Positions 35,562-44,135 of a stretch of DNA of 64,000 nucleotides are shown in pieces (position 1 is the first letter of the stretch; every line of letters starts with the position of its first letter). Location of the stretch: positions 248,001 to 312,000 of the forward strand of contig NZ_JAQFIN010000002.1 in the NCBI RefSeq assembly GCF_029504695.1, in the 5' to 3' direction. The DNA comes from Parabacteroides sp. PF5-6 (GTDB lineage: Bacteria > Bacteroidota > Bacteroidia > Bacteroidales > Tannerellaceae). The notes below the pieces were generated by a model, which saw nothing but the letters and a program-made list of their open reading frames with translations, did no database searches and was not told the origin of the DNA. The translations under genes and the position numbers were made by a program.

Positions 35562-38033
35562 ATGAGAGTACTGTATGTCTTGGTTTTGTCGATCCTGTGC
35601 GGATCGTTGAGTTTCGCTGCCGAAGAGGTGGTGGTGAAGCAGGTGAATTATGCCGGGCCTTATGCCGTGGGGCAGCCATATCAGGGGGATCCCCTGAATG
35701 TGGAAGGCAAGGCTTTCAGTGAGAAAGAACTGTTAAAAACGTCTGTTCCTTTTTCCCGGGTCTGGGAAGCGGGGGAAGTGCGCGAACTGGCGGGGTTGCC
35801 GGTGGGCGCTTCGGGTTATAACTTACATCTGATTTCTTTTTATCTGCATAGCGATCGTTATGTGAAAGGCAAGCTGTCGCTGGACGGTATGCCGGAGCTG
35901 GCGGAGCTTTATGTCGACGGTAAGCCGGTGAAGGCAGACGCACGCAAAGCGAGCCTGACCCTGGAACCGCGCAGTTATGAAGTGGTGGTGAAATACCTGA
36001 CCAAAGACGCCGAAGCGCCCGCCTGGCAGATCGCCTGGAAAGCGGAAGGGGATGCCGTAGTGACGGCCTCTGCCTCTGCCGAGCGCACCTATACGCTGGC
36101 GGATGTGTTCGACGGCAAGCGGATCCAGGGGGCGTCGGTCTCTCCGGATGGACGTTTTATGCTTGTATCATACGCGATGACTTATCCGGGAGGCAAACAA
36201 GACAGTTGGACGGAACTGACCGAACGGGCGACAGGCAAACTGTTACAGAGCGGCAAGAATCGCCTGCAGTGGATGCCGCAAACGAGCCGTGCCTGGTACA
36301 CCCGTCAGGGTATGGATGGCCGTGAACTGGTGGTCTTCGATCCGGCGAAAGGGGAAGAAACGGTGTTGGCTTCATCGTTGCCCGAGGGGCCTTTCCGCAT
36401 CGCGCCCACGGAAGACTACCTATTGTTTATGATGCAGGAAAAAGGTCCGACGGAACGCAAAGATGTTTACGAGGTATTGGTGCCCGACGACCGCCAGCCG
36501 GGATGGCGCAACCGCAGCTTTATCCACCGCTATGACCTGCGCACCGGACTTCTGCAGCGACTGACCTATGGCACGCAGAGTACGATGATGCAGGATATCT
36601 CCCGTGACGGGCGTTACCTCTTATTCAGTATCAGCCGGCCCATACTGACCGAACAGCCGTTCAGCCGGAATAACTTCTACCGGATGGATATGCAAACCTT
36701 GCAGGTCGAAACGATATTGGAAGAGGCGAAGTTTGTCAACCGCGGACAGTTCTCGCCCGACGGCCGACAGATCCTTTTCTCCGGCTCCGGCGCGGCATTC
36801 GAGGGCGTAGGCTTAAAAGTCCTTCCGGGACAATGGTCGAACTCGAGCGACGGACAGCTGTTCCTCTATAATCCGGCAGACCGGAAGGTGACTCCCCTGA
36901 CAAAAGATTTTGACCCGTCGGTCGACCGGGCAATGTGGAACGCGCACGACAATCAGATCTATCTCTTGGCCAAAGACCGCGACCGGGTACGGATGTACAC
37001 GATCGATCCGGTGAAGCATGCCATCCGTCAGCTCCCGTCGGAAGAAGATGTGGTGTCGGATCTGAGTCTGGCAACCGCTGCGCCGGTGATGCTTTATTAT
37101 GGACTGAGCGATTCCAATTCCCAGCGCCTCTACAGCCGCGACCTGAAGAAAGGCACGACCGTCTGCCTGGCGGATATGGGCGAAGAGGTGTTGAAGAATA
37201 TTACCCTGGGCGAGGTGAAGGATTGGAGCTTCGTCTCCGCCGCCGGCGATACGATCTACGGACGCTATTACCTGCCGCCCCATTTCGATCCGGCGAAGAA
37301 ATACCCGATGATCGTGAACTACTACGGTGGTACCACACCGACGGCACGGGTGTTGGAAGGGCGTTATCCTTCGCATGTGTACGCCGGTCTGGGCTTTGTG
37401 GTCTATATCATCCAGCCCAGTGGGGCGACCGGTTTCGGACAGGAGTTCTCCGCCCGTCATGTGAACACCTGGGGTATGCAGACCTGTGATGAGATTATCG
37501 AAGGTACGAAGAAGTTCTGCGATGAACATACGTTTGTCAACCGCGAAAAGATCGGCTGTATGGGCGCTTCGTACGGCGGTTTCACCACGATGCTCTTACA
37601 GACGAAGACCGATATCTTCGCCGCCGCCATGTCGCATGCCGGCATCAGCGATATCACCAGCTACTGGGGCGAAGGCTATTGGGGGTATTCTTATAGCGCG
37701 CTGGCGACAACGGATAAATATCCCTGGAACGCGCGGGAGATCTATGTCGAGCAAAGTCCATTGTTCCATGCCGATAAAATCAACACACCGATCCTGTTCC
37801 TGCATGGCGCGGAAGATACCAATGTGCCGGTCGGCGAGAGTATCCAGATGTTTACCGCCCTGAAACTATTAGGCAAACCCACCGCCCTGGTGCAGGTCGA
37901 CGGCGAAAACCATCAGATCTTCGATTACGACAAACGCCTTCGCTGGAACCATACGATCTACGCCTGGTTCTTCAAATGGCTGAAGGACGATCCGGCCTGG
38001 TGGGAAGCGCTTTACCCGGAGAAAAAGCTGTAG
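35562..38033 (+). CDS. S9 family (prolyl oligopeptidase-type) peptidase
   Basis: An 823-aa exported serine peptidase. A signal peptide (LSILCGSLSFAA) precedes a beta-propeller region (about 170-560, with GASVSPDGRFMLVSYAMT, ISRDGRYLLFS, RGQFSPDGRQILFSG). The C-terminal alpha/beta-hydrolase domain follows, with the nucleophile serine in MGASYGGFTTM, the aspartate in HGAEDTNVPVG and the histidine in DGENHQIF. It probably cleaves oligopeptides after proline or alanine in the periplasm or on the surface (DPP-type). It is followed by array D and the left att site of the mobile region. Confidence 0.9.
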   Translation: MRVLYVLVLSILCGSLSFAAEEVVVKQVNYAGPYAVGQPYQGDPLNVEGKAFSEKELLKTSVPFSRVWEAGEVRELAGLPVGASGYNLHLISFYLHSDRYVKGKLSLDGMPELAELYVDGKPVKADARKASLTLEPRSYEVVVKYLTKDAEAPAWQIAWKAEGDAVVTASASAERTYTLADVFDGKRIQGASVSPDGRFMLVSYAMTYPGGKQDSWTELTERATGKLLQSGKNRLQWMPQTSRAWYTRQGMDGRELVVFDPAKGEETVLASSLPEGPFRIAPTEDYLLFMMQEKGPTERKDVYEVLVPDDRQPGWRNRSFIHRYDLRTGLLQRLTYGTQSTMMQDISRDGRYLLFSISRPILTEQPFSRNNFYRMDMQTLQVETILEEAKFVNRGQFSPDGRQILFSGSGAAFEGVGLKVLPGQWSNSSDGQLFLYNPADRKVTPLTKDFDPSVDRAMWNAHDNQIYLLAKDRDRVRMYTIDPVKHAIRQLPSEEDVVSDLSLATAAPVMLYYGLSDSNSQRLYSRDLKKGTTVCLADMGEEVLKNITLGEVKDWSFVSAAGDTIYGRYYLPPHFDPAKKYPMIVNYYGGTTPTARVLEGRYPSHVYAGLGFVVYIIQPSGATGFGQEFSARHVNTWGMQTCDEIIEGTKKFCDEHTFVNREKIGCMGASYGGFTTMLLQTKTDIFAAAMSHAGISDITSYWGEGYWGYSYSALATTDKYPWNAREIYVEQSPLFHADKINTPILFLHGAEDTNVPVGESIQMFTALKLLGKPTALVQVDGENHQIFDYDKRLRWNHTIYAWFFKWLKDDPAWWEALYPEKKL

Positions 38034-38072
38034 AGAAAGGGAGCGCTAAACCTCATCCAACCCCCCTTTTTT

Positions 38073-38160
38073 CAACTACCGGTAGTTTGCGCACAAAATA
38101 CCGGTACTTTGTCAACGAACTACCGGTAGTTTGTCGACAAACTACCGGTAGTTTTTAAGG
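38073..38160. repeat. 4 x 22-bp palindrome array (array D)
   Basis: Units at 38073, 38095, 38117 and 38139 carry ACTACCGGTAGTTT (unit 2 a degenerate copy), with spacers GCGCAC, GTCAAC and GTCGAC. Core, leader (run of C then T ending CAAC) and tail (GGAAATATTAA) match array A, 37 kb away. Confidence 0.85.
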
Positions 38161-38250
38161 GAAATATTAACACCTCATTTCCAACAGGTTAGAAAACCAG
38201 AATTACCCGTCACTTCGAAGATCAGGATCACGGATCACCCCGAACCGAAG

Positions 38251-38269
38251 TTGTGCAAATGTGGTGCCA
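38251..38269. other. TTGTGCAA arm-type repeat left of attL, possible remnant end of a third element
   Basis: TTGTGCAA (38251-38258) and TGGTGCCA (38262-38269) stand 11 bp apart, 60-78 bp before the att core, the same layout as the right end of element 2 (56513-56531). A hairpin terminator lies between it and the att core, as at the other two att copies. Confidence 0.4.
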
Positions 38270-38274
38270 GCCAT

Positions 38275-38316
38275 AAAAAGAAAAAAAACGATAACCGATT
38301 GATAATCAGTCACCGT
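38275..38316 (-). terminator. Hairpin terminator next to the left att copy
   Basis: Read on the minus strand, a 13-bp stem with several G-U pairs (38288-38316) is followed by a U-rich run (A-run 38275-38288 on the plus strand). It points away from the att core in the direction of tRNA-Leu transcription, so it is probably a tRNA terminator displaced by 18 kb. Confidence 0.6.
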
Positions 38317-38328
38317 TCGAAATTTCTA

Positions 38329-38343
38329 GTACTCGGAGCGGGA
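38329..38343. other. att core copy 1 (left end of element 1)
   Basis: GTACTCGGAGCGGGA, identical to the 3' end of tRNA-Leu(UAA) plus one base (56598-56612) and to 47920-47934. It marks the left junction of the mobile region. Confidence 0.85.
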
Positions 38344-38452
38344 GTGGATTATTATCAAAACTATTTTTGACCACTTTTAATTCATTGATTCTCAATATCA
38401 GATTGTTATGAAAACTAATTTTCATCTCTTTTAATTGTATATAATCGAAATA

Positions 38453-38472
38453 TTATCCCTATTTTTATCCCT
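38453..38472. other. Arm-type direct repeat pair, left end of element 1
   Basis: TTATCCCT at 38453-38460 and 38465-38472 (12-bp spacing, second followed by GA). The same pair, same spacing and same GA occur at the right end (47853-47872). It overlaps the likely promoter of the integrase gene (TATTTTTA, 38460-38467), so integrase could repress itself. Confidence 0.7.
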
Positions 38473-38490
38473 GAAAAAATTTAAGGGAAC

Positions 38491-39726
38491 ATGGAAGCAT
38501 CGTTTTATTTGAGAAAAGAACTGTTAAACAAGAGTGGTCTTGCTCCAATACGGTTACATATTACGTTTAACGGACAGCTGATAAAGAAATCCATCAAGGG
38601 TGTTTCTGTCAAGCCGGAGCAATGGAAAGAGAAGAAGATGCGGATACGTGCCAACTACAAAACAGAAGAATATAATTTCCATGTTGAATATAATCAGATA
38701 CTGGATGAACTCGAAGAGCGTATCAGAGATATAGAACGCTATGCGTTACTTAATAAGATAGAGTTGACGAAAGAGTTTATTCTTGATAAGTTGGAGCAAA
38801 AACAGAAAATTAATGTAGAGCATGACTTCTTCGATACTTTCCATGAGTTTATAGAGACAAACCGCCCTATATCTTCCCAAAACACGACTAAAGGGCGTGT
38901 AACCATACTGAACTTCTTAAAGGACTTTGCGGAGCATCGAGGAACTCAAATCATATTGGATAGTATCAACAACCAGTTTTACGAAGAGCTGCGGGAATTC
39001 GCTTTTGAAGAGAAAGGAGTCCGGAACAATTATTTCTCAAAGATAGTATCCATCATCAAACGTTTCATGTCATGGGCTGAGGAACGGAATTATCATGCCA
39101 ATACACAATATTCTAAATTTAAAGCATCAGAAGAAGAAATAGAAGTAATCTTTCTAAATACAGAAGAACTGATGACTTTATATAATTTTGATTTTAAGTC
39201 GGAAAGACTGTCTAAAGTACGTGATTTCTATTGCTTTGGCTGTTTTACGGGACTACGCTTTTCCGATATTCAAAATTTAAAACCGTCAAATATCTATAAG
39301 GATTATATTAAGCTCCACATCAAGAAAACAAAACAGACAGACCATGTTGTTCCTCTGAATAAATTCAGCAAAGGGATACTTGATAAATATAAAGATACTC
39401 CATTAGAACCCATTCCCTCTATATCTTCACAAAAGCTGAATAAGTATATCAAAGAATGCTGTAAAGAGATAGGACTTGATACTCCTGTCACAACTACAAG
39501 ATATGTCGGTAGCCAGAGAGTTGATAGTACTTTGCCTAAATACGAGCTAATAACAAGTCATACTGCACGAAAAACATTTGCGACAGTCTCTCTTATATTG
39601 GGAATGAGTGAACGTTTTGTGAAGAGCGTAACTGGACATAAGCGAGATTCTTCATTTAATCGCTATGTCAAAATAGCCGAAAAGGAAGTAAAAAAGCAAA
39701 TGGAAAATACTTGGGATAAGTTATGA
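38491..39726 (+). CDS. Tyrosine recombinase (integrase) of element 1
   Basis: A 411-aa site-specific recombinase of the Bacteroidetes type. The N-terminal arm-binding domain covers about residues 1-105, the SAM-like core-binding domain about 110-210 and the catalytic domain from ~220. Catalytic residues: R256 (FTGLRFSDI), H357 and R360 (HTARKTF), H383 (TGHKRDSS) and Y392 (FNRYVKIA). Its ATG is 147 bp from the att core. The last codons overlap the next gene by ATGA. It should catalyse integration at the tRNA-Leu 3' end. Confidence 0.93.
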   Translation: MEASFYLRKELLNKSGLAPIRLHITFNGQLIKKSIKGVSVKPEQWKEKKMRIRANYKTEEYNFHVEYNQILDELEERIRDIERYALLNKIELTKEFILDKLEQKQKINVEHDFFDTFHEFIETNRPISSQNTTKGRVTILNFLKDFAEHRGTQIILDSINNQFYEELREFAFEEKGVRNNYFSKIVSIIKRFMSWAEERNYHANTQYSKFKASEEEIEVIFLNTEELMTLYNFDFKSERLSKVRDFYCFGCFTGLRFSDIQNLKPSNIYKDYIKLHIKKTKQTDHVVPLNKFSKGILDKYKDTPLEPIPSISSQKLNKYIKECCKEIGLDTPVTTTRYVGSQRVDSTLPKYELITSHTARKTFATVSLILGMSERFVKSVTGHKRDSSFNRYVKIAEKEVKKQMENTWDKL

Positions 39727-40865
39727 AGTATACCTCATTTGAAGAAACGATTAAGAGCAGTCTTGTTCTTTTTTCCAAAGGAGAATTGGAAAATGAATCT
39801 GATTTTTTATCTGATTTGTTTGGGTTATATCCAATTGAACGAATGTCTACTTTGCTTTTCTCAACAAATGACGAGGATAGAGCGCTGCTGATTAATGCGC
39901 TAAATGGCTTTTTAGAGAAGCATTACCTCATATTAGACGAGAAAAGATGTGATTTTATCAAGAGCATTGAGGCTCAAATTCAAGGTTCTCCATTGGCTAT
40001 TGCGATAAGCATATTGATTCGGAAGAAGAAGGAGATACAAAGCATTGTAAATGAAGGTATTCCAATAAAACAAATAACTCTATACTATAACAATTTAATA
40101 TATTCATTGGATTTTTTGTTGGCAAAGTATAGGGGATTTGCACAATTTGAAATAACCCACAAAAACAAACTTGATATCTACGATAAGTTTACCGCTTTCT
40201 TGATAAGCAAACGCCATGATTTGAGTTTTTTTAGAGAGTGTAATGAAATGGAAAAGCAAGTTCTGGAGATGCTTTTAGATAGGTGTTCTATATTAAACGA
40301 TGATATTCCCTGTATTGCCCGAGTTCCATTCGAAGCAACACAAAATGGCAAAGTGGAAATTGAGCTAGTGCCAAGAAAAGAGATAAGTATTGCTTTATGT
40401 CATTATCAATTAGATTTTTGGAGCGAAATCGAATTGCCCGATTTGAAAAAGAGTACAATATTGGATGAAGGCTTCTTTATGGAGATAATGTACAAGTTCT
40501 TTAAGTACATAAACGAGGATATAGCAAAAGAAAATATTTATATATTCATGCAAACACTTAAGAATCAAATGCATGAGAAATACTCTTCTTATGATAGGAA
40601 TATTACTCGTTTCATATTAAACAAATCTATTGCAAAATATTCAGATGCGAATAAGTTGTTCTGCGCAATTATCGGCAGCCAGAAAGAAAAACTAATTGGG
40701 AACAAGGACAACTTCTATACTGTGTTGTCAGTATATTTCCAGTATGAAATAGCAGAAACTCAATTATCAAAATCTACAATAGAACGATATCTCGGAACAC
40801 AGGAAACTCTGGAAATCCTATTGAGGAAATATGGGGAAACTGTTAAATTAATATTAAACGACTGA
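39723..40865 (+). CDS. Unknown protein coupled to integrase, element 1
   Basis: A 380-aa protein I do not recognise, overlapping the integrase stop by four bases and so probably translationally coupled. It is soluble by composition, mostly helical, with long charged stretches and no signal peptide, membrane segment, Walker motif or zinc motif. Near the C-terminus a Lys/Tyr-rich region (KDNFYTVLSVYFQYE) precedes STIERYLGTQETLEILLRKYG, reminiscent of a small DNA-binding helical unit, but this is weak. Element 2 has a different unknown protein of nearly equal length (379 aa) in the same place, so the slot may have a function in integration or replication. Confidence 0.7.
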   Translation: MKYTSFEETIKSSLVLFSKGELENESDFLSDLFGLYPIERMSTLLFSTNDEDRALLINALNGFLEKHYLILDEKRCDFIKSIEAQIQGSPLAIAISILIRKKKEIQSIVNEGIPIKQITLYYNNLIYSLDFLLAKYRGFAQFEITHKNKLDIYDKFTAFLISKRHDLSFFRECNEMEKQVLEMLLDRCSILNDDIPCIARVPFEATQNGKVEIELVPRKEISIALCHYQLDFWSEIELPDLKKSTILDEGFFMEIMYKFFKYINEDIAKENIYIFMQTLKNQMHEKYSSYDRNITRFILNKSIAKYSDANKLFCAIIGSQKEKLIGNKDNFYTVLSVYFQYEIAETQLSKSTIERYLGTQETLEILLRKYGETVKLILND

Positions 40866-40917
40866 TTGTTAGTATTTTTACCCAAAGTTCCTTAACTGGG
40901 TTGCGACCAAGACAGAA

Positions 40918-40925
40918 TACGTTTG
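40918..40925 (+). promoter_or_regulatory. -7 box for the excisionase/DUF4373 pair
   Basis: TACGTTTG (TAnnTTTG) lies 27 bp before the ATG at 40952. The -33 element is not convincing. Confidence 0.4.
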
Positions 40926-40951
40926 CCATCAAATCATAAAAATAAAGTGAT

Positions 40952-41260
40952 ATGGCAAAAACAAATTTTAAGCAACTTAAAGCTGTTGAAAATATACAGC
41001 TTAACACGGATGGTTCAATTATAATAAAATTGAATCAAGAAGAAACTCCTCAGATCATTCAGAAAAAAGAGATTGAGTTTGATGTGGATAGAATTTCACA
41101 AATTGAAGCAGCAAACCTGTTCAGGGTAACCGTTCAAACAATTATTAATTGGTCGAAGCGTGGGATAATCAATCGGTATAAGCTAGGAAATCGTGTTTTC
41201 TATCTCAAATCAGAGTTAATAGATGCAGCAAGAAGAAATAATAACATGCAAAAAGTATGA
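40952..41260 (+). CDS. Excisionase-like helix-turn-helix protein, element 1
   Basis: A 102-aa protein whose C-terminal half is a MerR/excisionase-type winged HTH (SQIEAANLFRVTVQTIINW, SKRGIINRYKLGNRVFYLKSEL), helix_turn_helix_17 type. The N-terminal ~45 residues are variable. Such proteins act as recombination directionality factors or regulators in mobile elements. It overlaps the DUF4373 gene by ATGA, so the two form an operon. Element 2 has a like-sized HTH protein at 50798 with the same WSKRG motif. Confidence 0.85.
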   Translation: MAKTNFKQLKAVENIQLNTDGSIIIKLNQEETPQIIQKKEIEFDVDRISQIEAANLFRVTVQTIINWSKRGIINRYKLGNRVFYLKSELIDAARRNNNMQKV

Positions 41261-41961
41261 AAACCTTAAAAGATGCATATTACTTCCCACATGATTGCAA
41301 TGCAAAAGATGATCCAAAGTGTGTGTTATTAATCGAACAACTGGGATTAGAGGGTTATGGAATATTTTGGGTATTAGTGGAAACCTTGCGTGAACAGCCT
41401 GATTTCAAGTACCCATTAAAATTAGTCCCTGCTCTGGCAAGACGATATAATACAACAGCAGAGAAAATGAAAACAGTAGTAAATGTATATGACTTATTTG
41501 TGATTAAAGATGATACTTTTTTCTTCTCGGAAAGCCTTAATCGGCGAATGCAGCCATATCTTGAAAAGAAAAGAGCATTGTCAGAAGCAGGCAAAAAAGG
41601 GAATCAAGTACGATGGGGGAAAAATATCGCCCTGCAATCGGGAGGCGATCGGGAGGCAATCGCAAATAAAACAAATAAGACTAAAACAAAAGAAACCCTC
41701 CTCTTTGAGGAGGTTAAGGAGGAAGAAAATTTATTGAAATGTGATCCTCCTAAAGATGGAGTTGAACGAAATTGGGATGGTTTAAAAAATTTCTTATCCC
41801 AAATGAATGGTAGTCCAAAAGAGAATAATTTTATTATCGAAAAGTCAAATTTTGGAGAAAAAGGGCATCCTATTTGGACTTTTATATTTGAAGTGAGAAA
41901 TAGTAATGGGAAAATTCACACTCCTATGGCCTTTCTGATTTCTCGTTTGAAAGAGTTATGA
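41257..41961 (+). CDS. DUF4373 (Lin1244/Lin1753-like) replication-type protein
   Basis: A 234-aa protein starting with the domain shared by phage and plasmid replication-associated proteins (YYFPHDCNAKDDPKC, LLIEQLGLEGYGIFWVLVE, LREQPDFKYPL, FFFSESLNRRM). A basic linker with GKKGNQVRWGK and a run of KTNKTKTKE follows, then a C-terminal segment of unknown fold (WTFIFEVRNSNG). Proteins of this kind often precede or replace DnaD-like replication initiators. It implies that the excised element can replicate. Confidence 0.8.
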   Translation: MKTLKDAYYFPHDCNAKDDPKCVLLIEQLGLEGYGIFWVLVETLREQPDFKYPLKLVPALARRYNTTAEKMKTVVNVYDLFVIKDDTFFFSESLNRRMQPYLEKKRALSEAGKKGNQVRWGKNIALQSGGDREAIANKTNKTKTKETLLFEEVKEEENLLKCDPPKDGVERNWDGLKNFLSQMNGSPKENNFIIEKSNFGEKGHPIWTFIFEVRNSNGKIHTPMAFLISRLKEL

Positions 41962-41979
41962 TTTGTAAAATGCAAGATG

Positions 41980-42022
41980 TACGTTTGTACCCCAAAAATA
42001 TCATTTTTTGGCCACAAACGTA
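41980..42022. terminator. Strong hairpin after the DUF4373 gene
   Basis: TACGTTTGT (41980-41988) pairs with ACAAACGTA (42014-42022), and CCAAAAA with TTTTTTGG inside it. It begins 18 bp after the stop. It could be a terminator, or part of a replication origin next to the replication gene. Confidence 0.5.
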
Positions 42023-42172
42023 TTCCTGCCTTCTATCGTAGGGTTATTTCAAAGAAATAATTTTAACGCATCTCTGAAAAATATTTTTGGGAAAAGGTCT
42101 TTTGAAGCCTAAGGATGATGTTCCTGTTTAACCTAAATCTCTCTAATATTTCATCATCAATTTTAGTTGAAA

Positions 42173-42298
42173 TTATTCTCTAAACAAAAACCCGCCTAAA
42201 ATTCCGCCCAGGATGGCTGTACTAAAAAACCTCAGAAAATAATACAATATAACTAAGGGGAAGAAAGTTATGAGTAAAAACACTTTTAATATTTTCAT
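42173..42298 (-). CDS. Small hydrophobic peptide, candidate gene
   Basis: A 41-aa frame starting MKILKVFLLITFFPLVILYY and ending GGILGGFLFRE: one or two membrane helices with a charged end. The frame is the only one of note in the gap 42023-42340. It starts on an ATG, but no clear promoter or ribosome binding site is visible. It could be a small membrane peptide or a toxin-like peptide; it may also be chance. Confidence 0.35.
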   Translation of the reverse strand: MKILKVFLLITFFPLVILYYFLRFFSTAILGGILGGFLFRE

Positions 42299-42340
42299 GA
42301 TCTGATATTTAAATAATTATACAATTGTTCAACTATAGAA

Positions 42341-42380
42341 TTGTTTAGCTATACAATCCTTTGATTATGTAGCTAAACAA
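42341..42380 (-). terminator. Hairpin after the element 1 lipoprotein gene
   Basis: TTGTTTAGCTA (42341-42351) and TAGCTAAACAA (42370-42380) form a perfect 11-bp stem just past the stop of the minus-strand gene at 42389. The U-run is weak. Confidence 0.45.
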
Positions 42381-42388
42381 TTACGTAA

Positions 42389-42793
42389 TCAAATACCTAA
42401 TACAAGGCCTAAAGTAACCAATGTGTTATTTGTCTTTTCAATCTCTTTCCGTCCATTGACCGTTATGCTTCCGGTCGCTTTCCCCTCGTTTTTATCAACA
42501 CCTTCCCCTTTGTAAACCGGGTGAACGGAAAGTGAAACATACGTTCCTGCTTTTAAGGTCAATTCATGGGAGAATGGCGAAGGTACTGTTTCCTCTTTGA
42601 TGTTCTTCGTATCCGTTGCCGAAGTAGCATTACCTACAGTATAAACGACTTTCAAGTCATACAGGTCCGGCTTATCTATCGAAGCTTCATAATTTACTTT
42701 GTATTCTTCACTTCCAAGAACATCTTTTTCGTTATCTCCGCAGGATAGCAGCAGGATGTTCATAACTGTTATTAGTATTATTACTTTTTTCAT
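42389..42793 (-). CDS. Small lipoprotein, unknown function
   Basis: A 134-aa lipoprotein: signal MKKVIILITVMNILLLSC with the lipobox cysteine, then a beta-rich domain (YKVNYEASIDKPDLYDLKVVYT in parts; HELTLKAGTYVSLSVHPVYKG; GSITVNGRKEI) resembling small Ig-like or transthyretin-like folds. I do not recognise a family. A longer frame to 42955 exists, but it would run through the structured element at 42833-42952 and has no signal peptide at its start. Confidence 0.65.
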   Translation of the reverse strand: MKKVIILITVMNILLLSCGDNEKDVLGSEEYKVNYEASIDKPDLYDLKVVYTVGNATSATDTKNIKEETVPSPFSHELTLKAGTYVSLSVHPVYKGEGVDKNEGKATGSITVNGRKEIEKTNNTLVTLGLVLGI

Positions 42794-42832
42794 AACCATA
42801 AACAAAGAAAGCATGGGACAGTAACCTATTCT

Positions 42833-42952
42833 GATACTGAGGTACTGGCATACCCGGCAACCAAGAATAAAGTTAAAGCCCATGCAGTATAGCACAGACA
42901 TCAACTTTTTACTCTTTTGGATTGCCTTAGAAAAGTGCCAGTTTTCAGTATC
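42833..42952. other. Structured noncoding element, copy 1
   Basis: Four nested helices: GATACTGA/TCAGTATC (42833, 42945), ACTGGCA/TGCCAGT (42844, 42936), GGCAACCAA/TTGGATTGCC (42856, 42917) and AAAGTT/AACTTT (42869, 42903). The apical loop holds AAGCCCATGC and AGCACAGA. Copy 2 at 44816 keeps the loop and the AAAAGTG strand but changes both sides of the helices. It lies 40 bp upstream of the lipoprotein ATG, antisense in the orientation written here. Confidence 0.65.
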
Positions 42953-43309
42953 CAAGAATAAAAGCTAATGCTTTTTTCTAATATTTCACATATTGCTACC
43001 TAAGTAGCAACAGCAAAGATATAAAAAAATGCTATCTCCAAACAGTTCACTGCTTGAAGTTCTGCATGGGTTAAGAAGTTTGATGTAAAAGATTACAGTA
43101 GAAGTTTGTCTTCAGTTGAAAATTAGCATTGGGTTTGATAAAGCGTCTAGCATAGGGGAATAAATATCCCTGTCATAACTATTTTATAGTAGGGGCTTCT
43201 ACTCAACCAAAACTAAGCATGATCCACTTCTCTCGGCACCTCGAGCATTCACCTATATGCAACTTGAAATTTTTCCACCATAAAGAACTTCAGAAGAAGT
43301 ATTCCTTTC

Positions 43310-43317
43310 TATATTTA
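43310..43317 (+). promoter_or_regulatory. -7 box for the gene at 43346
   Basis: TATATTTA, one base off TAnnTTTG, 29 bp before the ATG. The gap 42953-43309 otherwise holds only small hairpins (GCTAC-CTAA-GTAGC, AGTAG-GGGCTT-CTACT). Confidence 0.4.
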
Positions 43318-43345
43318 CATCAGTAAACTATTAAAGGTCGGAATT

Positions 43346-44044
43346 ATGGGTAACAAAGTAGATATCAGTCGTTACTGGAATGGTTTGAATAAACCTCTTT
43401 TGGCTGCTGCAATAATTGCGGTAATACTTGTTTTTGTGTTTGATTTTTATCTGTTTGACATAGAAGAAGCATTCAAAGGAGCGTCTAAAATTGGTAGAAT
43501 ATTCTATAATCTATTATTCTCCTTTATTACAGCATATATCTTTTACTTGTTGACAGTTTACTCAAAGGAATATTACAATAAGCAAGCTACTGCTCCCAGT
43601 CTGAAGTTTTATCTAAGACAAATAGTATCTGACGCTGAAAGAGTTATGAAAACTATATCAAAAACAACAGCTGTCCATATTGATGAAAATTCCTCTCTCG
43701 AAGATATAACTCGCGCATGTAATCTTATAAACCCTTTAACCATTCCTCCCAAACTTGATGAATTAAACAAGTTAGTTATTCCTGGCAATTGGTATAATCA
43801 TTTCTTTTTTCATAAAGAAGTCGTAGATACAGCTTTGACAAGAGTTCGCTCTCAATACTTCATCATTCTTGATGATGAACTTATTGATATGCTGGGAAAT
43901 ATAGAAAACTCCAGTTTGTTTGAGAATATAAATTTCTGCATACAACACAATTTGGGAGGTACAGATTTGGACTTCATTAGTAAAGATTTGGTTATCTATT
44001 TTGCTGCTATAAAGAAACTCAAAAAGTACATTGAAGCACTTTGA
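43346..44044 (+). CDS. Two-helix membrane protein, unknown function
   Basis: A 232-aa protein with hydrophobic segments at about residues 17-36 and 50-70 and a cytoplasmic C-terminal domain of ~160 residues that is helical and charged. I do not recognise a family and see no catalytic motif. It stands alone in element 1 between the lipoprotein and the DUF1896-like gene, which converges from the other strand. Membrane proteins with a soluble sensor-like domain are frequent in defence cargo, but nothing in this sequence proves that. Confidence 0.65.
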   Translation: MGNKVDISRYWNGLNKPLLAAAIIAVILVFVFDFYLFDIEEAFKGASKIGRIFYNLLFSFITAYIFYLLTVYSKEYYNKQATAPSLKFYLRQIVSDAERVMKTISKTTAVHIDENSSLEDITRACNLINPLTIPPKLDELNKLVIPGNWYNHFFFHKEVVDTALTRVRSQYFIILDDELIDMLGNIENSSLFENINFCIQHNLGGTDLDFISKDLVIYFAAIKKLKKYIEAL

Positions 44045-44135
44045 GTACGATTAAATAGGAATAGGCTCTCATAATCTATTCGTAATGGCTCATTCTAATT
44101 TGTTGGCACTAGTTAACTTAGATATTACATAAATC

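Noticed and set aside
40952-41260. MerR-type metal regulator
   Set aside because: Only the HTH is present, with no effector-binding coiled coil; size and position fit an excisionase.
41980-42022. att site or element boundary
   Set aside because: The hairpin is unique, far from the att cores and directly behind a gene, so a terminator or origin part is more likely.
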